Positions 1 through 6,144 of a DNA stretch of 6,692 bases are shown here, piece by piece. The notes under the pieces are model-generated. The model saw only the letters and a list, made by a program, of their open reading frames with translations, had not been told where the DNA came from and searched no databases. The stretch's first letter is position 1, and each line of letters starts with the position of its first letter. Source of the DNA: Flavobacteriales bacterium UBA4585 (GTDB taxonomy: Bacteria > Bacteroidota > Bacteroidia > Flavobacteriales > Schleiferiaceae); the NCBI GenBank assembly GCA_949487015.1, contig CATAQZ010000137.1:1-6692 (forward strand), written 5' to 3'. The translations under genes were made by a program, and so were the position numbers.

Positions 1-1253
1 AAACCTAGCGTTTGGGTCATTAATTCTTCTGCAGTGAACAGGCTCATGAAGATACCTATACTTCCAGTAATGGTGGTGCTGTTGGTGAAGATGGCATCGG
101 CATTACAGCTGATGTAATAACCGCCAGAAGCAGCGTAATTTCCTTGGCTCACAATCACCGGTTTTTCAATGCTTTCGATCGTATGGTGAATAATATCTGA
201 GGTTAAAGCGCTGCCGCCTGGGCTGTTCACGCGCAGCACGATGGCCTTCACTTTATCATTTTTCTCTGCCTTGCGAAGTGCTTTGACAATATTTTCTGTA
301 CCGATGGTGGTTTCGTCACCGGCACCGTTTCCTATCGATCCGTTTGCATAAACAATGGCGATGCGATCTTTTGCGCGGGAAATGGGAAGTTGCGCGGCGT
401 AATCGGACCAATTCAGCACTTCGTATTTTTCCTTAAAGTGTTCCATGACATCTTCGCGATAGCCTAGCGCATCTACTAATCCAGCTTCCAGCGTTGCATC
501 TGCATCCATCCCAATAAAGCGCTCCGCAGCGTCGTCTAACACTGCGCGATTCACCCCTCTCTGTTCGAAATTAAGGCCGATAAAGTCCCAAAATTGGGAG
601 ATAAGGTGGGTCAATTGAAGACGATTTTCATCACTCATTTCGCTGGCAATGAACGGTTCAACGGCGCTTTTGAATTTATTTCCAGTACCTCGAACGACCA
701 GTGGCTCAATACCAAATTTGTCGAAAAACGTTTTGTAATAGGTGCTGGTTGTTCCTATCCCGCGCAACTCGAAAATACCGCCCGGGTGGAGGATGGTAGA
801 ATCTGCTAGTGCACTGAGTGCAGCTCCTTTTTGTGTGTAGTATTCGCCGTAAGCGTAAATCGGTTTTCCTTGTGCGGCTTTGAACGCCTTTAAATGATCG
901 GTCAATTCTTCCAAGAGTCCATATCCGGCAGCAAACGCGCCTTGGTCGAGCAGGATGCCCTGGATGCGATCGTCTTCAGCTGCATAGGCTAAGCCTTCAC
1001 GAAGTTCATTGAGTCCCAATGCTTCTGGTGCATCCATCCCGAGCAAAGCGGCGTTCAATCCGTTTAGTGGATCTTCAATCGCTCGTTCTTCGAGGCTTCC
1101 AGAAAGTTTAATGCGCAATAGCGTGTTGTCTGCTACCTTTGGCACTGGACTTTCGCTGGTAACGCTGGCCACAACGAGCAAGCCGAACAAGAATAAGACG
1201 GAGGCAATGAGTGCCGTGAGAACGGCGAGTACTGTGCTGAAAAATGATTTCAT
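1..1253 (-). CDS. sppA: Signal peptide peptidase SppA, long (67K) type, C-terminus cut by window edge
   Basis: This is a membrane-anchored serine protease that degrades signal peptides left in the membrane after secretion. The reverse strand reads open from ATG at 1253 to the window edge, giving 417 residues. Residues 1-30 (MKSFFSTVLAVLTALIAS then VLFLFGLLVV) form one hydrophobic N-terminal anchor. Residues about 45-280 are the first, degenerate domain and include FKSAVEPF, whose K195 matches the catalytic lysine of E. coli SppA (K209). The second domain carries VNSPGGS, then AASGGYY with S376 matching the catalytic serine (S409), then TGSIGIF. Both catalytic residues are therefore present. 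E. coli SppA has 618 residues, so roughly 170-200 C-terminal residues probably lie outside the window. The start fits because the anchor begins at once. That ATG shares two bases with the folK start on the other strand, so the sppA promoter must lie inside folK. No Shine-Dalgarno is visible. Confidence 0.95.
   Translation of the reverse strand, partial: MKSFFSTVLAVLTALIASVLFLFGLLVVASVTSESPVPKVADNTLLRIKLSGSLEERAIEDPLNGLNAALLGMDAPEALGLNELREGLAYAAEDDRIQGILLDQGAFAAGYGLLEELTDHLKAFKAAQGKPIYAYGEYYTQKGAALSALADSTILHPGGIFELRGIGTTSTYYKTFFDKFGIEPLVVRGTGNKFKSAVEPFIASEMSDENRLQLTHLISQFWDFIGLNFEQRGVNRAVLDDAAERFIGMDADATLEAGLVDALGYREDVMEHFKEKYEVLNWSDYAAQLPISRAKDRIAIVYANGSIGNGAGDETTIGTENIVKALRKAEKNDKVKAIVLRVNSPGGSALTSDIIHHTIESIEKPVIVSQGNYAASGGYYISCNADAIFTNSTTITGSIGIFMSLFTAEELMTQTLG
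1134..1141 (+). promoter_or_regulatory. Candidate folK -7 element inside sppA
   Basis: TACCTTTG is an exact match to the Bacteroidota -7 consensus TAnnTTTG. It lies 110 bases before the folK start and within the coding region of sppA on the opposite strand. No TTG is found 17-23 bases upstream, so the -33 half is missing. A six-base defined motif is expected about three times by chance in both strands of this window, so this is only a candidate. It matters because folK has no intergenic space of its own, so its promoter must sit inside sppA. Confidence 0.22.
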
Positions 1254-1734
1254 GAAGGAGGTATTGATCTTATTAGGAACGAATTTAGGTGATAAGCATG
1301 AAAACCTTGCCAAAGCCATCGAATCTATTGGCCGATTTGGTAAAATTCATCGCACCAGCGCACGCTATGAGAGTCCTGCGTGGGGGTACGAAAGTACTGC
1401 TTCTTACTTCAACCAAGTGCTGCTGCTGTATACGGCGATTGAACCGGAGGTGTTGATGCAGGGGTTGTTAGCGGTGGAGCAGGAATTGGGCCGTGAACGT
1501 TTGGCCGAAGGCTATGCAGACCGATTGATTGATATTGATATTCTTTCCATCGATGCGATGGTACAGCAAACAGCACTTTTGGAACTGCCACATCCGCGCA
1601 TGCATTTACGCAGGTTTACGCTTTTGCCGCTGCAGGAGGTTCATCCCGAATGGATGCATCCCCGTTTAAATAAGTCGATAACTGCGCTGCTCGAAGTTTG
1701 TCCAGATACAGCGGTTCCCACTAAACTCAGCTAG
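1252..1734 (+). CDS. folK: 6-hydroxymethyl-7,8-dihydropterin pyrophosphokinase (HPPK)
   Basis: FolK transfers pyrophosphate from ATP to 6-hydroxymethyl-7,8-dihydropterin, the step before dihydropteroate synthase in cytosolic folate synthesis. The 160-residue product matches the usual length (E. coli 158). Seen motifs are LLGTNLGD (7-14) at the N-terminus; SARYESPAWG (36-45) followed by YFNQV (52-56); the metal-binding aspartates D94 and D96 in LIDIDIL; and LPHPRMHLRRF (112-122), equivalent to the PHYDMKNRGF segment of E. coli. The reading frame stays open upstream to an ATG at 1009, but that extension lies antisense to sppA and has no HPPK counterpart. The family begins within a few residues of the ATG at 1252, so that start is chosen. 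The start overlaps the sppA start by two bases (CATG). The 3' end overlaps the convergent methyltransferase gene by 8 bases. Confidence 0.95.
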   Translation: MKEVLILLGTNLGDKHENLAKAIESIGRFGKIHRTSARYESPAWGYESTASYFNQVLLLYTAIEPEVLMQGLLAVEQELGRERLAEGYADRLIDIDILSIDAMVQQTALLELPHPRMHLRRFTLLPLQEVHPEWMHPRLNKSITALLEVCPDTAVPTKLS

Positions 1735-2251
1735 TTAACTTTCGATGTAAGTCGAAGATCGCTAATCCAGCGCTGACACTGACGTTGAGGCTGTGTTTCG
1801 TGCCAAACTGGATGATTTCAACTACATCGTCGCAGGCATCAACAACGTCCTGTGCAACACCGATAACCTCATGGCCTAGGACCAGGGCAGTAGGTGTTTG
1901 TGGCGCATAATCTCTTAGGTCAATACTATTTTCAGCTTGCTCAAGCGCTGCGATACGGTATCCTTCTGACTTTAACTGCTTAAGGCAATTCAGAGTGTTT
2001 TCATGTTGCGTCCACGGCACACTTTCCGTCGCGCCGAGCGCAGTTTTTTCGATCTCCGGGTGACCGGGAATGGGGCTAAGTCCGCAGAGGTGAATGTGCG
2101 CTACTCGAAAGCAGTCAGCAGTGCGAAAAAGACTGCCGATGTTGTGCATGGAGCGTATATTATCGCTGACAATGACAAGCGGTGTTTTTTCCGCTTTTTT
2201 GTAGTCCTCGGGAGATAATCGGCCCAATTCACTGTTTCTAAGTTTTCTCAT
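1727..2251 (-). CDS. SpoU/TrmH-family RNA 2'-O-methyltransferase (SPOUT fold)
   Basis: The 174-residue product is a stand-alone SPOUT-fold enzyme, expected to methylate a ribose 2'-OH in tRNA or rRNA using S-adenosylmethionine. The three SpoU motifs are present in order. Motif 1 is NIGSLFRTAD (37-46) with the catalytic arginine R43. Motif 2 is LVLGHEVIG (123-131). Motif 3 is FGTKHSLNVSVSAG (149-162), which forms the knotted cofactor pocket. There is no N-terminal L30e-like domain as in RlmB, and the protein is a little shorter than TrmH enzymes of roughly 190-230 residues. The exact target nucleotide cannot be read from the sequence. The frame stays open to an ATG at 2326, but those 25 extra codons are cysteine-rich, unlike the family, and would overlap mutS. 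Homologs I know from Bacteroidota begin MRKL..EELGRL, so the ATG at 2251 is chosen. It is convergent with folK and divergent from mutS. Confidence 0.9.
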   Translation of the reverse strand: MRKLRNSELGRLSPEDYKKAEKTPLVIVSDNIRSMHNIGSLFRTADCFRVAHIHLCGLSPIPGHPEIEKTALGATESVPWTQHENTLNCLKQLKSEGYRIAALEQAENSIDLRDYAPQTPTALVLGHEVIGVAQDVVDACDDVVEIIQFGTKHSLNVSVSAGLAIFDLHRKLTS

Positions 2252-2265
2252 CGCTCGGAAGCCCT

Positions 2266-2273
2266 TACATTTG
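2266..2273 (+). promoter_or_regulatory. Candidate mutS promoter, -7 element
   Basis: TACATTTG matches the Bacteroidota TAnnTTTG element exactly and sits in the 67-base gap before mutS. Transcription would start near 2279-2281, giving a leader of about 40 bases. No TTG lies at the usual -33 distance, where only a T-rich stretch (AGTTTTCTC) is seen. The position in the only intergenic space upstream of mutS raises the odds above chance, but the missing -33 half keeps this moderate. Confidence 0.42.
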
Positions 2274-2304
2274 AAGTTCCGACAGTTGCGTTGGAACGAG
2301 AACA

Positions 2305-2312
2305 CAAAGTAA
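2305..2312 (-). promoter_or_regulatory. Weak candidate promoter for the SpoU-family gene
   Basis: Read on the reverse strand this is TTACTTTG, one mismatch from TAnnTTTG. It would start a leftward transcript near 2297-2299, about 47 bases before the methyltransferase ATG. No properly spaced TTG is visible upstream. One-mismatch matches are common by chance, so the call rests on its place in the divergent gap. Confidence 0.2.
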
Positions 2313-2318
2313 GGGTAA

Positions 2319-4910
2319 ATGGCCAAAAAACCGGCAAAGAAGCAGACGCCAATGATGCGTCAATACGATGAAATTAAAGCGAAACATCCAGAAGCGATGT
2401 TGCTATTTCGCGTGGGTGACTTCTATGAGACTTTTGGTAGCGATGCGGAAAAAGCGTCAAAAACATTGGACATTATTCTCACAAAGCGCTCTAATGGATC
2501 GGCTTCCGAAGTGGCGTTGGCAGGTTTTCCACACCATGCCCTGCAGACGTATTTACCTAAATTGGTAAAAGGCGGTCACCGTGTAGCTATTGTCGACCAG
2601 CTTGAAGATCCCAAAACGGTGAAGGGTCTCGTGAAAAGAGGAGTTACGGACATGATTACGCCTGGAATCAACCTAAACAACGATCTGCTCAGCGGTAAAG
2701 AGCATAATTACCTAGCAGCACTATATCCGCCGGTAAAGGGCCAATGGGGATTGTCCATAGTAGATATTTCTACGGGGGCATTTCATTATGCGCAAGGAAC
2801 TGAACAGTCTATTTTGAATGCGCTAACGACGTATGCGCCCAAAGAAGTAATTCACCCAAAAGATATGCCTAGGAATCTGCGGCTGAGATTAGACCGCGAT
2901 TTTTACCTGTTTGGTGTGGATGCCTGGGCTTGGGAATCTAATTATACGAGCGAACAACTTACTACCCATTTTAAAACTCAAGGCCTTGCTGGATACGGTC
3001 TAGAACAAGGAGAAGCAGGTGCAGTAGCTGCTGGTGCCATTTTGCACCACCTGAAGCGTTCTGAAATGGCCAGCTTGAACCACATTACCACCCTTTCGCG
3101 CGTTTCATTAGAAGATTTCATGTGGTTGGACGGCTTTACGGTACAGAACCTGGAGCTCTTCTACCCAAGCAGTCCGGGTGGTGTGAGTACGTTGAATGTT
3201 ATAGATCAGACCGGTACCCCCATGGGTGGCCGATTATTGCGGACATGGATGAGCCTTCCGCTCTTGAATAAAGATCAAATCACAGCCCGCCAAGAGGCTA
3301 TAAGTCAATTGCTGGAAATGCCCGAAGTTCGTGAGCAATTGCGCACGGTACTTAATGGTCTTCCGGATATGGAGCGTTTGTGTAGTCGCGTTTCCACTGG
3401 ACGTATTTCCCCCAAAGAATTGGCCCGATTACGCCAAGCGTTAGATACCGTCGCTGAGGTTTGGACACTGGTACAGTCAAATGTACTGGAGGTCCCCGAA
3501 CAGGATCCAGCATTAGTGCCTGAACTGCGCAATACCTTGCGTGAGGCATTGGTAGAAGATCCTGTGGTGATCATCGGTAAAGGCGAAAGTATACGCAGCA
3601 GTTACGATGCAGAACTGACCCGGTTGCGCGGATTGTTGAGTGACGCTACTGGCACGCTCGAAGCCATTCGCGCTCGAGAGGCAGATGCTGCGGGTATCCC
3701 TTCTTTGAAATTGGCTTTTAATAACGTTTTCGGCTACTACCTTGAAGTGCGAAATTCGCACAAAGACAAAGTGCCGGAAGAGTGGCACCGCAAGCAAACG
3801 CTGGTAAATGCCGAGCGCTACATCACCGACGAATTAAAAAAGTTCGAAGTCGAGGTATTGGGTGCGGAAGAAAAAATAAAAGCCATTGAAACACAGTTGT
3901 TTGAGGCTCTAGTGGCCCAAGTAGCTGCTAAGGTGTCTGACTTATTACACAGTGCACGTTGGGTGGCTACATTGGATGTGTTGCTCTGTTTCTCTGAGGT
4001 GGCCTTAAAGAACGATTACGTTCGACCAACCTTCACCGAAACTCAGGAATTGGAAATACGTAAAGGACGTCATCCTGTGATTGAGAAGGTTTTGCCGGAA
4101 GGCCAGCCGTATATCGCCAATTCGCTGGAGATGAATGCGGAAGCCTCAGCCATTGCTATGATTACGGGGCCCAACATGAGTGGTAAGAGTGCGCTGTTGC
4201 GCCAGACCGCACTGATTCAAATTCTCGCACAAATAGGGGCTTTTGTTCCTGCAAAATCTGCCCGTTTGCCCATCATGGACCGATTATTTGTTCGTGTAGG
4301 CGCTTCCGACAACCTCAGTAAAGGGGAAAGTACCTTCATGGTGGAGATGAATGAAACCGCCACCATTTTGAACAATATCAGTCCAAGAAGTTTGGTGATT
4401 CTAGATGAAATTGGCCGAGGAACCTCAACCTTTGATGGCGTGAGTATCGCATGGGGAATTGCAGAGTACCTGCACCAACACCCTGCGCAACCTTTGGTAC
4501 TTTTCGCTACGCACTACCACGAGCTCAATGAAATGGCACATGACTTTTCTAAAGTGCGCAACTACCACGTCGCCGCCGAAGAGCACGAGGATACCATCGT
4601 CTTCACGCGTCAGTTAAAGCCAGGCGGTACAGCACACTCCTTCGGTCTTCATGTGGCTAAACTTGCAGGTATCCCTGGGTACGTAGTGCATCGGGCTTCA
4701 CAAGTTTTAGGTGGTCTCGAAGCGCATAGATCTTCCGAAAGTCAGCTCGATGGAGTCGCGGAAAATGGCCAATTAAATTTCTTTTCACTCGACCGTCCAG
4801 AGCTCGAAGAGGTTGCAGATGAACTCATTGGGTTGAACCTCGATGAACTCAAGCCAATAGAGGCTTTGATGCTATTGCATACCCTAAAAGAAAAAGTTTC
4901 GAAAAAATAG
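2319..4910 (+). CDS. mutS: DNA mismatch repair protein MutS (MutS1)
   Basis: MutS binds base mismatches and small loops in newly replicated DNA and, through its ATPase, recruits MutL to start repair. At 863 residues the gene is full length (E. coli 853). Domain I holds RVGDFYETFG with F35-Y36-E37, the Phe-x-Glu wedge that reads the mismatch. The connector follows (about 130-260), then the lever and clamp region with FGYYLEV at 471-477. The ATPase domain has Walker A GPNMSGKS (617-624), a KGESTFMVEMNE signature, Walker B plus D-loop LDEIGRGTSTFDG (from 695), and THYHE (731-735). The C-terminal helix-turn-helix dimerisation region ends the protein, after a QLNFF segment at 818-822 that resembles a sliding-clamp-binding motif. 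The ATG at 2319 gives the lysine-rich MAKKPAKK lead common in Bacteroidota MutS. No terminator lies between its stop and the tRNA-Gly promoter 9 bases downstream. Confidence 0.98.
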   Translation: MAKKPAKKQTPMMRQYDEIKAKHPEAMLLFRVGDFYETFGSDAEKASKTLDIILTKRSNGSASEVALAGFPHHALQTYLPKLVKGGHRVAIVDQLEDPKTVKGLVKRGVTDMITPGINLNNDLLSGKEHNYLAALYPPVKGQWGLSIVDISTGAFHYAQGTEQSILNALTTYAPKEVIHPKDMPRNLRLRLDRDFYLFGVDAWAWESNYTSEQLTTHFKTQGLAGYGLEQGEAGAVAAGAILHHLKRSEMASLNHITTLSRVSLEDFMWLDGFTVQNLELFYPSSPGGVSTLNVIDQTGTPMGGRLLRTWMSLPLLNKDQITARQEAISQLLEMPEVREQLRTVLNGLPDMERLCSRVSTGRISPKELARLRQALDTVAEVWTLVQSNVLEVPEQDPALVPELRNTLREALVEDPVVIIGKGESIRSSYDAELTRLRGLLSDATGTLEAIRAREADAAGIPSLKLAFNNVFGYYLEVRNSHKDKVPEEWHRKQTLVNAERYITDELKKFEVEVLGAEEKIKAIETQLFEALVAQVAAKVSDLLHSARWVATLDVLLCFSEVALKNDYVRPTFTETQELEIRKGRHPVIEKVLPEGQPYIANSLEMNAEASAIAMITGPNMSGKSALLRQTALIQILAQIGAFVPAKSARLPIMDRLFVRVGASDNLSKGESTFMVEMNETATILNNISPRSLVILDEIGRGTSTFDGVSIAWGIAEYLHQHPAQPLVLFATHYHELNEMAHDFSKVRNYHVAAEEHEDTIVFTRQLKPGGTAHSFGLHVAKLAGIPGYVVHRASQVLGGLEAHRSSESQLDGVAENGQLNFFSLDRPELEEVADELIGLNLDELKPIEALMLLHTLKEKVSKK

Positions 4911-4919
4911 CAGGCAATA

Positions 4920-4949
4920 TTGCAAGTAATAATTCCTGCTGTATATTTG
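4920..4949 (+). promoter_or_regulatory. Promoter for tRNA-Gly (and possibly tRNA-Leu)
   Basis: TTG at 4920-4922 is followed after exactly 19 bases by TATATTTG at 4942-4949, the Bacteroidota -33/-7 pattern for the primary sigma factor. Transcription would begin about 6-8 bases after the final G, near 4956, leaving a very short 5' leader before the tRNA at 4961. The combination with exact spacing is expected well under once by chance in this window (about 0.05 times). It is the strongest promoter call here. The -33 half begins 9 bases after the mutS stop. Confidence 0.78.
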
Positions 4950-4960
4950 CCGTCCCGAAC

Positions 4961-5033
<73 letters not shown>

Positions 5034-5038
5034 CAGAG

Positions 5039-5063
5039 ACCCTCCTGTACGGGAGGGTTTTTT
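5039..5063 (+). terminator. Rho-independent terminator-like hairpin between the two tRNA genes
   Basis: ACCCTCC (5039-5045) pairs with GGAGGGT (5052-5058) around loop TGTACG, a 7-bp GC-rich stem. Six T residues (5058-5063) follow directly. It begins 5 bases after tRNA-Gly and ends 6 bases before tRNA-Leu. It has the textbook form of an intrinsic terminator, but its position means it could also act as a partial terminator or processing hairpin within a two-tRNA transcript. Confidence 0.8.
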
Positions 5064-5069
5064 GTTGGA

Positions 5070-5155
5070 GCCCCGGTGGTGGAATTGGTAGACACGCCGG
5101 ACTTAAAATCCTGTGGACAGTAATGTCCGTGCCGGTTCGACCCCGGCCCGGGGCA
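5070..5155 (+). tRNA. tRNA-Leu, anticodon UAA
   Basis: This is an 86-base class II tRNA. The acceptor stem is GCCCCGG with CCGGGGC, with discriminator A at 5155. The anticodon loop is CTTAAAA, giving anticodon TAA at 5104-5106 (reads UUA and, by wobble, UUG). The long variable arm contains the stem GGAC with GTCC, typical of leucine tRNAs. The T stem is GCCGG with CCGGC around TTCGACC. The anticodon stem CCGGA/TCCTG has one C-U mismatch. The 3' CCA is not encoded. The gene starts 6 bases after the T-run of the preceding hairpin, so it has no separate upstream space for a promoter. A strong terminator follows 6 bases after its 3' end. Confidence 0.97.
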
Positions 5156-5161
5156 CACCTT

Positions 5162-5191
5162 AAACCCATCCGTTCGCGGATGGGTTTTTTT
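5162..5191 (+). terminator. Rho-independent terminator after tRNA-Leu
   Basis: AAACCCATCCG (5162-5172) pairs perfectly with CGGATGGGTTT (5177-5187) around a UUCG tetraloop, an 11-bp stem with a run of seven T residues (5185-5191). This is the strongest terminator in the window. It closes the tRNA unit and separates it from thyA. In the opposite orientation the T-run is only three bases long, so it works mainly rightward. Confidence 0.92.
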
Positions 5192-5250
5192 GTTGATTTC
5201 TCCGTGAATAACCCGTTCCATTAGTACGTGGTAATTCCCTCCGACAAAGC

Positions 5251-5258
5251 CATCTTTG
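5251..5258 (+). promoter_or_regulatory. Weak candidate thyA promoter, immediately before the start codon
   Basis: CATCTTTG differs from TAnnTTTG only at its first base. It is the best -7-like sequence in the 71 bases between the tRNA terminator and thyA. Its end is 4 bases before the ATG, so transcription would start at or beside the start codon, giving a leaderless or nearly leaderless mRNA. No TTG lies at the -33 position. Because the strong terminator upstream isolates thyA, some promoter must lie in this short gap unless read-through is used. Confidence 0.25.
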
Positions 5259-5262
5259 TTAC

Positions 5263-6144
5263 ATGCAGCAATACCACGATCTTGTCAATCGCGTTCTGAA
5301 AGAAGGCGTACAGAAGGGAGACCGCACTGGTACCGGAACACTCAGTGTTTTCGGTCATCAAATGCGTTTTAATCTCCAGGAAGGTTTTCCATTACTAACG
5401 ACTAAAAAGGTGCACGTGAAGAGCATCTTGCACGAGCTGTTGTGGTTCTTGCAGGGCTCTACGAACATCGAATATTTGACCCAAAACAAGGTTCGTATTT
5501 GGGACGATTGGCCCTATGCCGCCTATAAAAACAGTACTGATTTTGCCGGAGAGGATATCCGCGGTTTTGCCGAGCGCGTTGCAACGGATAAAGAATTTGC
5601 GGCAAAATGGGGAGAATTAGGTCCCGTTTATGGCTACCAGTGGCGTTCTTGGCCTGCGCCGAACGGCGGAGCTGTGGACCAGATCCAGCAGGTTATTGAT
5701 CAAATCAAAAACAACCCCAACAGCCGCCGCATTATCGTGAATGCATGGAACGTCGGTTTTGTGGACCAAATGGCCTTGCCACCTTGCCATGCCTTTTTCC
5801 AGTTTTACGTGGCAGATGGCAAGCTTTCGTGCCAATTGTACCAGCGCAGCGCTGATATCTTCCTCGGCGTACCCTTCAACATCGCTTCTTACGCTTACCT
5901 GGTTCATATGGTCGCGCAGGTCTGTGATCTTGAGGTAGGCGATTTTGTCCACACCTTAGGCGATGCGCACATTTACAATAACCACATCGAACAATTAGAA
6001 CTGCAGTTGACACGCGATTTTCGCCCACTGCCGCAATTAAAATTGAACCCTGCCGTCACCAATATTTTCGATTTCACTTACGACGACTTTGAAATCGTCG
6101 GTTATGATCCACACCCGCACATTGCGGGTAAAGTTGCTGTTTAA
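5263..6144 (+). CDS. thyA: Thymidylate synthase ThyA
   Basis: ThyA methylates dUMP to dTMP, using 5,10-methylenetetrahydrofolate as both carbon donor and reductant and releasing dihydrofolate. The 293-residue protein shows the phosphate-binding R21 in GDRTGTG, E58 in HELLWFLQG, GPVYGYQWR (120-128), the paired arginines SRR (154-156), catalytic cysteine C175 in LPPCHAFFQFY, R195-S196-x-D198 in YQRSADIFLG, N206, and H236/Y238 in GDAHIYNNH. It ends with the normal YDPHP.I...VAV tail. It is 29 residues longer than E. coli ThyA (264), all from one insertion at about residues 84-113 in the small domain; other long ThyA proteins such as that of Lactobacillus casei also carry insertions here. No Shine-Dalgarno precedes the ATG. 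Its stop overlaps the folA start as TAATG, tying expression of the two linked enzymes. Confidence 0.98.
   Translation: MQQYHDLVNRVLKEGVQKGDRTGTGTLSVFGHQMRFNLQEGFPLLTTKKVHVKSILHELLWFLQGSTNIEYLTQNKVRIWDDWPYAAYKNSTDFAGEDIRGFAERVATDKEFAAKWGELGPVYGYQWRSWPAPNGGAVDQIQQVIDQIKNNPNSRRIIVNAWNVGFVDQMALPPCHAFFQFYVADGKLSCQLYQRSADIFLGVPFNIASYAYLVHMVAQVCDLEVGDFVHTLGDAHIYNNHIEQLELQLTRDFRPLPQLKLNPAVTNIFDFTYDDFEIVGYDPHPHIAGKVAV

Noticed and set aside
594..809. Forward 71-residue reading frame inside sppA
   Set aside because: It is antisense to the segment coding for the catalytic lysine region of SppA and shows no protein-like features.
1009..1251. N-terminal extension of folK by 81 codons
   Set aside because: It lies antisense to the sppA coding sequence and has no HPPK counterpart. 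The family fold starts at the ATG at 1252.
1255..1262. Perfect Shine-Dalgarno-like AAGGAGGT just inside folK
   Set aside because: It encodes part of codons 2-4 of folK. The only start-like codon nearby, TTG at 1264, is one base away, too close for ribosome binding, and would cut into the first strand. Bacteroidota rarely rely on such sites.
2252..2326. N-terminal extension of the SpoU-family gene by 25 codons
   Set aside because: It would overlap the mutS start by 8 bases, is unlike the family, and would cover the only promoter space. Known homologs begin at the MRKL methionine.
3305..3797. Reverse-strand reading frames of 65-94 residues inside mutS
   Set aside because: They are shadows of a highly conserved coding frame, with no recognisable domains and composition following the complementary mutS codons.
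4914..4923. Perfect 10-base palindrome GCAATATTGC overlapping the -33 half of the tRNA-Gly promoter
   Set aside because: About six perfect 10-base palindromes are expected by chance in a window of this size, and nothing else suggests an operator.
5617..5952. Reverse 111-residue and forward 65-residue reading frames inside thyA
   Set aside because: Both overlap the most conserved part of ThyA, including the catalytic cysteine, and are explained by that frame.
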